Assembly: GCA_013205415.1 (NCBI GenBank)
Contig: JABMMY010000285.1
Coordinates: 1-5,901, forward strand
Direction of reading: 5' to 3'
Length of the DNA stretch: 5,901 nt
From: Deltaproteobacteria bacterium
GTDB lineage: Bacteria > Bdellovibrionota > FAC87 > UBA2466
A program made the translations under genes and the position numbers. Position 1 is the first letter of the stretch. Each line of letters opens with the position of its first letter. The notes under the pieces are model-generated. The model ran no database searches. It was not told the origin of the DNA and saw only the letters and a list, made by a program, of their open reading frames with translations. This document shows, in pieces, positions 1-4,642 of the stretch.

Positions 1-24
1 GGATTTGGATTTGGATTTGGATTT
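1..24. repeat. GGATTT hexanucleotide tandem repeat (at least 4 copies)
   Basis: Four perfect head-to-tail copies of GGATTT begin at the window edge and may continue beyond it. On the coding (minus) strand they read AATCCA and encode alternating Asn-Pro. The unit is six bases, so slippage would change the repeat number without breaking the reading frame. Confidence 0.9.
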
Positions 25-737
25 TGAGTTGGCGTGACTGGGTCAAGTACACACATTGTAATACCTCCTCCTACCGCCTTGACCGCTTTTATAGCAAGGT
101 CACCTTCAACTTTTTTCGAATCAATATTATTTTTATCCCAAGATCCATTCTGTAACTTCTTGGCGATGGTTACTAAGGCACCGCTAACTTCATCATCCGA
201 TTTTTCAAATGTCGCCTTGGCCGAATTAAACTTTATTTTCTTTTGTGCTAAAGCATTTTGGACTCTTACCACAAAGGTATTTATCTCTTTAGGATCAAGG
301 CCCGGGTTAATACTTGTCCCTTCCGCTTTTGTTGTTACAAGATATCTTATAAACTCATTAAGAACCTTTAATACCTCGACAGAAACCTGATCTGTGCCTT
401 CAGCGCCACAACCCTTCATTTTTTTTGCATAGGACGATACCGTTTCCAAAGCCTTTTTTAAATCTGTGATAGCTGTGATATCAATAGTAACGGATTGAGG
501 AATTTTCTTTTCATTATCCTGGCTAGATGTGCGAGACAACACCAGGGTTCCACCCGCACTTATTTTTATTTTTAGGGTCTCAATTATGTTGTCAAATTCT
601 GTAGCGACAGTTTCGTCGGCTTTGCTTTCTCTTTTTGGAGTGGACTCAGGCTTGTGATCCTCACTAAAACCCCTCTGGGAAACTACAAGGCAACAGACCA
701 CGATTAAACTAGCAAACTTTAATTGAAACCGTTTCAT
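1..737 (-). CDS. Exported protein of unknown function, Asn-Pro repeat tail, partial at 3' end
   Basis: The reverse strand is open from an ATG at 737 to the left edge, giving 245 complete codons and no stop, so the C-terminus is missing. The N-terminus (MKRFQLKFASLIVVCC...) is a classic signal peptide: basic start, hydrophobic core at about residues 8-19, and possible signal peptidase I cleavage near GFS-ED (residue 25). The two core cysteines do not make a proper lipobox. The mature part is hydrophilic and Lys/Glu/Asp-rich, with cysteines at 110 and 229 that could form a periplasmic disulfide. It ends in the window in alternating Asn-Pro from about residue 239. ATGs at 740 and 749 are in frame; 737 is preferred because GGGG lies 5 nt upstream, but the ribosome site is weak. 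I do not recognise the family. It is transcribed divergently from the diiron operon. The gene call is fairly secure from the signal peptide and long open frame; the function is unknown. Confidence 0.8.
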   Translation of the reverse strand, partial: MKRFQLKFASLIVVCCLVVSQRGFSEDHKPESTPKRESKADETVATEFDNIIETLKIKISAGGTLVLSRTSSQDNEKKIPQSVTIDITAITDLKKALETVSSYAKKMKGCGAEGTDQVSVEVLKVLNEFIRYLVTTKAEGTSINPGLDPKEINTFVVRVQNALAQKKIKFNSAKATFEKSDDEVSGALVTIAKKLQNGSWDKNNIDSKKVEGDLAIKAVKAVGGGITMCVLDPVTPTQNPNPNPN

Positions 738-769
738 CATCAACCCCATCTTTACAATTAGTAATGTTT

Positions 770-796
770 GAGAGAGATCAAAAGATCTCAACTCTC
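770..796. other. Hairpin in the leader of the exported-protein gene
   Basis: GAGATC (774-779) and GATCTC (784-789) form a perfect 6-bp stem around AAAA. GAGA (770-773) can add four pairs with TCTC (793-796) across a 3-nt bulge. It lies about 35 nt upstream of the leftward start codon, so it probably falls in that mRNA's 5' leader. No T-run follows directly on either strand, so it is not a standard intrinsic terminator. Confidence 0.4.
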
Positions 797-1012
797 CCCT
801 TTTAAAAATCCCAAATATAAAACTTCATTGAAGTAAGATTGCAATGAATGGTCCACGCTCACCTTTGTGCGAGAGTTACGCTCAATGAACTCTGTATTCC
901 CAAAGAGGGGTATTGAGGGGGATGTTAGCTTTCTAAACAGAAAAGATAAAAAAACAGGCCAGGTAGTAGAAAACACTAAGCTATTTTAAAAAAGTTGCGG
1001 CAAGGAAGGGGG

Positions 1013-1162
1013 CTGTCATAAGTTTTTACAGTGATTAAATCGATGATTAAACGGGGACGGAGGTCACCTTTTTCATTTGGTTTACGTTATGGTATCATTG
1101 AGTTAGCTAGCTTCTCCAGCGGGATTGCGATTATTGACGATATCGCCCCCTTCTGTCATAAG
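1013..1162. promoter_or_regulatory. Two direct copies of CTGTCATAAG (PhoB half-site-like)
   Basis: The 10-mer CTGTCATAAG occurs at 1013-1022 and 1153-1162, 140 bp apart, both upstream of the diiron gene and on the same strand. Its first nine bases equal the first half of the enterobacterial PhoB box (CTGTCATAAATCTGTCAC), but the second half-site is poorly matched at both places. Both copies also contain CATAAG, preceded by TTGCGG at 16 nt and TTGACG at 17 nt, so they could instead be -10 hexamers of two promoters. The downstream one would start transcription on top of the ribosome site, so the upstream one is more believable. Confidence 0.3.
1032..1051. repeat. Tandem direct repeat TGATTAAA, 12-bp period
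   Basis: TGATTAAA is found at 1032-1039 and again at 1044-1051, separated by TCGA. The spacing is close to one helical turn and the site lies just downstream of the first CTGTCATAAG copy. It could be a tandem operator for a regulator of the diiron operon, or chance. Confidence 0.35.
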
Positions 1163-1164
1163 AA

Positions 1165-1169
1165 AGAGG
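1165..1169 (+). promoter_or_regulatory. Ribosome binding site that fixes the diiron gene start
   Basis: AGAGG lies 5 nt before the ATG at 1175. The frame stays open upstream to a GTG at 1031 and an ATG at 1043, but neither has a Shine-Dalgarno-like sequence, so 1175 is taken as the start. Confidence 0.7.
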
Positions 1170-1174
1170 TTCAC

Positions 1175-2104
1175 ATGGAAATAACAGAACATACAGAGCG
1201 TAACGCCGCTACAAATAATACTCCCGGCTCTAGCGGTTTTATGTTTAACAATAGCCCTGCTATGCAAGCGCTATTATTAAAACCCATCTCCAAAAACAAC
1301 CCTCTTGTTAACGACACTAAAATTAGACGGCTCTATCTTCAGGCCTGTTCTCAACAGTGGTATGCCCCTCAAAAATTAAACTTTGATCTACCCGTAGATC
1401 CCGATCCAGAAACTTGCAGAGTTTGGGCTCGGCTATCTGGGGTCTTTTATACTTTAGAAAAAATGGGATTGAACGTCATTGCCAATATGATTCCTAAGGC
1501 TGCCGGGAAACTTAAGAGTGACGAGCTAGTGAATTACCTAGCCGTTCAATGCCAAGATGAAGCTCGTCACGTTTTTGTACTTGAAAACTATTTGAAAAAA
1601 TTGGGGGCCCCTCCAGTTTATGATTACAAATATCATATCCTTGGACAGGCCGCTTCAATGGGTTTTTATAAAGTAGAGAACTGGATGTTCTCTACTTTAT
1701 TTTCAGAAAATTTTGCCTCCACCTTTTTAAGACGATCCAAAGCCGCCCGGATTGATCCGATGGGTGCTGAGATGTGTAAGCATCTTTTACTCGATGAAAG
1801 TAGGCACCTCCATTTTCTTCACATTGTGCTTCCAGACATCATGGATCGTCTCTCCTTAATGGGAAAAACTTACGTCAAAACGGCACAGTTTTTTATTATG
1901 AAATTCAGTGAGGTTGTGTCTCGTGGTTTAGATGCCGATGCTGCTTATGTGGGAATTAATCGTAGAGATCTTCTTGAAGAGGTTTTTGAAAATGTAGAAA
2001 AGGCTTACGAAGGGTTTGGCGTCACTCGTCAGTTCTTGCGGTTTCCCAAGATAACTGAAAAGGGTATTGCTAAAGGAATCGTCTCCTTTCCACATATTAA
2101 TTAA
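1175..2104 (+). CDS. Ferritin-like diiron oxygenase-type protein
   Basis: A 309-residue soluble protein, no signal peptide. It shows the ligand pattern of ferritin-like diiron enzymes (AurF/R2-like superfamily): Glu95 in helix 1, E129xxH132 in CQDEARH, Glu178 in LFSENF, and E208xxH211 in LLDESRHLHF. The 34- and 30-residue spacing between each lone Glu and its ExxH fits a four-helix bundle holding two irons, which would activate O2 for hydroxylation, N-oxygenation or desaturation. The N-terminal 30 residues are Asn/Thr/Ser-rich and probably disordered; QWYAPQKLNF (61-70) resembles the segment preceding the bundle in R2-like proteins. The start at 1175 is chosen for its ribosome site; a 48-codon upstream extension is open but unsupported. 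A ferredoxin gene follows 9 nt later, a likely dedicated electron donor. The ligands are seen directly; the substrate cannot be told. A non-oxygenase ferritin-like role is possible. The gene also contains a perfect 14-bp inverted repeat. Confidence 0.85.
   Translation: MEITEHTERNAATNNTPGSSGFMFNNSPAMQALLLKPISKNNPLVNDTKIRRLYLQACSQQWYAPQKLNFDLPVDPDPETCRVWARLSGVFYTLEKMGLNVIANMIPKAAGKLKSDELVNYLAVQCQDEARHVFVLENYLKKLGAPPVYDYKYHILGQAASMGFYKVENWMFSTLFSENFASTFLRRSKAARIDPMGAEMCKHLLLDESRHLHFLHIVLPDIMDRLSLMGKTYVKTAQFFIMKFSEVVSRGLDADAAYVGINRRDLLEEVFENVEKAYEGFGVTRQFLRFPKITEKGIAKGIVSFPHIN
1385..1400. repeat. Short inverted repeat inside the diiron gene
   Basis: GATCTAC and GTAGATC form a 7-bp dyad around CC, over codons for residues 71-76. 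An arm of this length is within chance expectation for a window this size. Confidence 0.3.
1668..1700. repeat. Perfect 14-bp inverted repeat with 5-nt loop inside the diiron gene
   Basis: ATAAAGTAGAGAAC (1668-1681) is the exact reverse complement of GTTCTCTACTTTAT (1687-1700), with TGGAT between. It lies over codons for residues 165-176, just before the third ligand helix. The stem is AT-rich (4 G:C of 14 pairs) and is followed by only three Ts, so it is not a typical terminator. A perfect 14-bp arm at this spacing is far longer than expected by chance in 5.9 kb. Confidence 0.75.
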
Positions 2105-2113
2105 GGTACACTT

Positions 2114-2344
2114 ATGGCCGATAAAATAGAGCGTTACGAAGATAATGTTACCGGGAAATGGTACGTCGATAAAAAGTGTATCCTCTGTAGTGTGTGTTCT
2201 GAGGCCGCACCTAAAAATTTTAAAGAGGCACCAAGCGGAGATCACGACTTTGTCTTTAAACAACCCGAAACAGACGAAGAGAGGCAACAGTCTGAAGAGG
2301 CCATGCTTGCTTGCCCTGTAGAAGCCATTGGAAATGACGGCTGA
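2114..2344 (+). CDS. Small ferredoxin, single iron-sulfur cluster
   Basis: A 76-residue acidic cytoplasmic protein. Cys22, Cys25 and Cys28 (CILCSVC) plus Cys67 (ACPVEAIG) give the CxxCxxC...CP pattern of one-cluster ferredoxins, most simply one [4Fe-4S]. The preceding KWYVDKKCI and the later FKQPETDEE are typical of short bacterial ferredoxins of this size. AAGG (2103-2106), overlapping the stop of the diiron gene, serves as ribosome site 7 nt before the ATG, so the two genes look co-translated. The likely role is to pass single electrons to the diiron protein, with a reductase encoded elsewhere. The gene overlaps the start of the glycerate kinase gene. Cluster type and partner are inferred; the ferredoxin identity is secure. 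Confidence 0.93.
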   Translation: MADKIERYEDNVTGKWYVDKKCILCSVCSEAAPKNFKEAPSGDHDFVFKQPETDEERQQSEEAMLACPVEAIGNDG

Positions 2345-3455
2345 AAATATTTCTGTTCTCGTTAGCATGACCCCCTTTAAAGGAAGTCTTTCGAATTTAG
2401 AGGCCTGCCAAAGTGTGTCTCTTGCGCTCACCGAATTAAATATCGCCCATTCGGTATTGCCCATTGGAGATGGCGGTAATGGAACCGGCCTTTCTTTACA
2501 TCAATCTTTAGGTGGAGAATTTATTACACTCAATTCTTTTGATCCCTTGGGCCATGCTATTGAAGCCCCTGTTCTCTGTTTTCCCAATAGTAAAAATCCC
2601 ACCTGCATCTATATCGAAAGCAGTTCTGTTTGCGGCCATACTCTTATTAAACAAAATAAAAAAAATGCTCTCGCGGCCTCAAGCTTTGGACTAGGAGATC
2701 TTTTAAATCAAGCCTCGAATCTTTGGAGTCTTTCACTCAAAGAAATTTGGGTGGGGCTAGGGGACTCTGCCGTTTCTGATGTGGGAATTGGAATGCTCTC
2801 TGCACTCGGTGTGACCTTTTGGGATGGCTCACAAAACAAACTCCTACCCTCAACAGAAAACTTAATTCACATCTCTAGTTTTACGGCTCCAGAAAAAGAC
2901 TGGAGCCATCTTTCCTTTACCATTCTCTGTGATGTTTCAAATTCTCTATGTGGTCCAAGCGGTAGTGCACAAATCTTTTCACCTCAAAAGGGGGCCACAC
3001 CAGAGGAGGTAGATCTTATCGCTAGGGGAATGGAAAACTTTGCCTCTCTTATTGAAATAAAAACGGGACGGCTCATTAAAAATGTCCCCATGACAGGATC
3101 TGCCGGCGGGCTCTCAACCGCTTTTTTGGGTTTCTTAAATGCCCAGCTAGTTCCAGGCTGTGAGTTTTTATTTGAAAAAATTTCCTTCGATTCAAAATTA
3201 ATGGCCCACTCTCTCGTTGTGACAGGAGAGGGGAAAACCGATTTGCAAACACTAAAAAGAAAGGCGCCCAGCATCGTAGCGTCCCACGCAAAGAGACTCC
3301 AAAAAAAATGTTTGTTGGTTTCTGGAAGTTTGGAAATAGAAAGAGCTACATTAATATCTGAATTAACCCTTATAGGTGCCTATGAGTGCGGAAGAGATCC
3401 CTCTCCAACAGAGGCTCTCACGAAAAAAACTCTTGAGGTGTTTAAAGATTTTTAA
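2334..3455 (+). CDS. Glycerate kinase, GlxK/GarK family, divergent
   Basis: About 373 residues, the usual length for this family, which phosphorylates D-glycerate with ATP to 2-phosphoglycerate. Family blocks appear in order: FKGSLSNLEA (15-24), GDGGNGTG (45-52), DPLG (70-73), GLGDSAVSDVGIGMLSALG (141-159), CDVSNSLCG (199-207), FSPQKGATPEEV (215-226), GSAGGLSTAFLGF (255-267) and VVTGEGKTDLQT (295-306). Several differ from the usual form: PDSFKGS is MTPFKGS, DGGEGT is DGGNGT, and GGSATNDGG is GDSAVSDVG. The enzyme is therefore divergent and its activity or substrate may have shifted. ATG at 2334 is preferred over TTG at 2328 because GAAG lies 9 nt upstream; it overlaps the ferredoxin gene by 11 bp, suggesting translational coupling. 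Cytoplasmic, no signal peptide. It ends 3 bp from the convergent ferredoxin gene. Confidence 0.9.
   Translation: MTAENISVLVSMTPFKGSLSNLEACQSVSLALTELNIAHSVLPIGDGGNGTGLSLHQSLGGEFITLNSFDPLGHAIEAPVLCFPNSKNPTCIYIESSSVCGHTLIKQNKKNALAASSFGLGDLLNQASNLWSLSLKEIWVGLGDSAVSDVGIGMLSALGVTFWDGSQNKLLPSTENLIHISSFTAPEKDWSHLSFTILCDVSNSLCGPSGSAQIFSPQKGATPEEVDLIARGMENFASLIEIKTGRLIKNVPMTGSAGGLSTAFLGFLNAQLVPGCEFLFEKISFDSKLMAHSLVVTGEGKTDLQTLKRKAPSIVASHAKRLQKKCLLVSGSLEIERATLISELTLIGAYECGRDPSPTEALTKKTLEVFKDF
2885..2907. other. GC-rich hairpin inside the glycerate kinase gene
   Basis: GGCTCCAG (2885-2892) pairs perfectly with CTGGAGCC (2900-2907) around a 7-nt AAAAAGA loop. It would be a stable mRNA hairpin, but an 8-bp arm is about what chance predicts in a window of this size, and it lies in ordinary coding sequence. 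Confidence 0.35.
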
Positions 3456-3482
3456 AATCTACTCGTCGGTTCCGGTTTTTTT
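3446..3482. terminator. Possible weak terminator at the convergent junction
   Basis: AGATTT/AAATCT (3446-3451 and 3455-3460) forms a small AT-rich dyad across both stop codons. A run of seven Ts follows on the plus strand (3476-3482). On the minus strand a matching T7 lies at 3429-3423. Neither T-run directly follows a strong stem, so intrinsic termination is only possible, not shown. Confidence 0.2.
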
Positions 3483-3818
3483 GACGGCGTTATCACCCAT
3501 GTCGTTGTACATCACCGAGCGAACTGTCCACTGCTCCATTTTTTCTGTCAGCTCGGTAGGCTGAATCATAAAGATGGTGTCCCAAGGGCAAATTTTTGCA
3601 CAGGCATCGCAACCAATACATCGATCTTGATCTACCTCTACTAGTCTCATGAAGTCTGGATGCTCTTCCCCGGGAACCTGCTCAATACAATCAACAGGAC
3701 ACACAGGAATACAGGCATGGCAACCTGTGCAGCCACGCTGATCAATAACCGCAAAGGTACGCGGAACCTTTTTTCTATCTGCTTTACCTTCGGCTGGATT
3801 TCCTTGTTTCTTTTCCAT
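3459..3818 (-). CDS. Ferredoxin with two [4Fe-4S] motifs
   Basis: From the ATG at 3818 this is a 119-residue cytoplasmic protein with two complete binding motifs. Cys30, 33, 36 and 40 lie in CTGCHACIPVCPVDCI; Cys67, 70, 73 and 77 lie in CIGCDACAKICPWDTI. Cys44 is extra, as in the CPVDCI form common in this family. The motifs are joined by an acidic linker (VPGEEHPDFMR) and followed by a 40-residue tail ending TEKMEQWTVRSVMYNDM..., not part of a standard ferredoxin fold. The frame is open up to an ATG at 3875, adding 19 residues and overlapping the upstream gene, but AAGAG sits about 6 nt before 3818 and a hairpin occupies the extra stretch, so 3818 is preferred. It is the last gene of the lpd-lipB-MetE-like operon. 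The redox partner is unknown; the cluster motifs are certain. Confidence 0.9.
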   Translation of the reverse strand: MEKKQGNPAEGKADRKKVPRTFAVIDQRGCTGCHACIPVCPVDCIEQVPGEEHPDFMRLVEVDQDRCIGCDACAKICPWDTIFMIQPTELTEKMEQWTVRSVMYNDMGDNAVKKTGTDE

Positions 3819-3839
3819 AATTACTCTTATCTTATCAGA

Positions 3840-3859
3840 GATGGCCGAGGCAAGCCATC
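3840..3859 (-). other. Intercistronic hairpin before the two-cluster ferredoxin gene
   Basis: GATGGC (3840-3845) and GCCATC (3854-3859) form a GC-rich 6-bp stem with an 8-nt loop. It fills the short gap between the MetE-like stop codon (3860-3862) and the ferredoxin ribosome site. No T-run follows on the minus strand, so it is more like an mRNA stability or processing element than a terminator. Confidence 0.35.
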
Positions 3860-4639
3860 CTATGACCTGTCCCATCTCTTAATCGCCAGTTCTAACTCAT
3901 TAGTATCCCACCCATAAAATCCACATGGGGAGGACACCCAAAATTGGGGGGACTGGGCCAATATTGGCAGCTTTAAATCCTGCTGGCCAGAGAGTCCACC
4001 ATAAATTAAGGTTTTGCCGTCATTCCCTAATAGGTGCGTCCACAATGCCACTTCACTAGAGGACATCTCCTCATTACTAAAATCAAAGGCAAAAAAATCT
4101 AGGATCTTAACGTGGTCTGGAAATAGAGGGGGGCGCTTAGAGGCGCAACTATGAATCCCCATCTTAATTTTGCCACCCACCTCCTTCACGGCCTGCAAAA
4201 AGGCTGTGTAGCCATCGGGAAGATCCTTATCTAATGACCAAAACGGTTCGTCTATCTGCAACCAAAGCTCACCCTGAAAAGAGGCCTCATTTAATTGTTT
4301 TCGTAGCCCACGCCAAAAAGTTACCCACTGTGGTGCTAGGTCGACAAACTTAGTGCTAAGTGACCGTGCCACAGTATAGGGTCCGGCAATTTGAATCTTA
4401 AATCTTTCCGCATCTACAAACTCATTTTGAAACAACTCTAAACAACTAGAGGCCTTTTCGTCCCAATACCCTAACTCAATGCCTCTTAAGACCTGTCCAA
4501 TCATATCCTCTTGAGGATTCGTCTCCGGAAGCTGGGGCAAAAAAGGCAAATGATTAGAATGTTTTTTAACAAACTCAATCGCCTCAGCGGGAGTCGAATG
4601 CGGAAGGCTTCCCATAAAAAAGATTGGTGGCTGTCTCAT
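3860..4639 (-). CDS. Short stand-alone MetE-like (cobalamin-independent methionine synthase family) protein
   Basis: A 259-residue protein resembling the catalytic C-terminal half of MetE (UROD/MetE-like barrel), which transfers a methyl group to a zinc-bound thiol. Seen in order: MGSLPHSTPAEA (9-20), the family's early GS.PH loop; FLPQLPETNPQEDM (33-46); KIQIAGPYTVA (81-91); QIDEP (128-132), the strand-end DEP; and GIHSCA (161-166) and SSPCGF (236-241). His163, Cys165 and Cys239 match the His-x-Cys and distal Cys zinc ligands of MetE; Asp186 may replace the ligand Glu. It is shorter than usual stand-alone MetE core proteins (over 300 residues), so loops are trimmed. GGA lies 7 nt before the start; an alternative start is Met9. 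It begins 3 nt after the lipB stop. The substrate is unknown: methionine synthesis, another thiol methyl transfer, or demethylation are all possible. Confidence 0.75.
   Translation of the reverse strand: MRQPPIFFMGSLPHSTPAEAIEFVKKHSNHLPFLPQLPETNPQEDMIGQVLRGIELGYWDEKASSCLELFQNEFVDAERFKIQIAGPYTVARSLSTKFVDLAPQWVTFWRGLRKQLNEASFQGELWLQIDEPFWSLDKDLPDGYTAFLQAVKEVGGKIKMGIHSCASKRPPLFPDHVKILDFFAFDFSNEEMSSSEVALWTHLLGNDGKTLIYGGLSGQQDLKLPILAQSPQFWVSSPCGFYGWDTNELELAIKRWDRS
4327..4375. other. Nested inverted repeats inside the MetE-like gene
   Basis: Three pairs of arms are nested around one centre. ACTGTGG (4327-4333) pairs with CCACAGT (4369-4375), GGTC (4339-4342) with GACC (4362-4365), and ACTTAG (4348-4353) with CTAAGT (4356-4361). 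Together they can fold into one long, bulged hairpin. Each arm is short enough to arise by chance; the nesting is what stands out. Confidence 0.35.
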
Positions 4640-4642
4640 CTT

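Larger units (their letters stand above)
738..1174. other. Intergenic region between divergent genes
   Basis: About 440 bp with no convincing gene. It must carry the control signals of the exported-protein gene (leftward) and the diiron operon (rightward). Visible elements are a hairpin at 770-796, a palindrome CTTCATTGAAG at 823-833, and CAATGAA twice (842-848, 883-889), the first able to pair with TTCATTG at 824-830. There is a repeated CTGTCATAAG (1013-1022, 1153-1162) and a tandem TGATTAAA (1032-1039, 1044-1051). For the leftward gene, TTGCAA followed at 19 nt by TATATT on the minus strand (about 813-843) is a poor sigma-70-like match. No strong promoter stands out in either direction. 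Confidence 0.6.

Noticed and set aside
788..976. 62-codon minus-strand frame starting with GTG in the intergenic region
   Set aside because: No ribosome site, no recognisable motif, and it lies where leader and control sequences are expected.
1013..1031. LexA-like CTGT...ACAG box
   Set aside because: The gap is 11 nt rather than the 8 nt of the enterobacterial SOS box, and no SOS gene follows.
1134..1162. Sigma-70-like promoter TTGACG, 17 nt, CATAAG just before the diiron gene
   Set aside because: Transcription would begin at about 1169, within or after the AGAGG ribosome site, leaving a leader of about 6 nt.
1031..1174. In-frame N-terminal extension of the diiron protein from GTG 1031 or ATG 1043
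   Set aside because: Neither start has a ribosome site, the added peptide has no family resemblance, and ATG 1175 has AGAGG at ideal spacing.
1928..2464. 178-codon minus-strand frame opposite the diiron, ferredoxin and kinase genes
   Set aside because: It is antisense to three well-supported genes and its translation shows no domain.
3819..3875. Longer start of the two-cluster ferredoxin at ATG 3875
   Set aside because: It would overlap the MetE-like gene and run through a hairpin; AAGAG before 3818 supports the shorter form.
3660..3917. 85-codon plus-strand frame opposite the ferredoxin gene
   Set aside because: It is the complement of the conserved cysteine motifs and has no support of its own.
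3957..3968. 12-bp perfect palindrome GCCAATATTGGC in the MetE-like gene
   Set aside because: About one 12-bp perfect palindrome is expected by chance in 5.9 kb.
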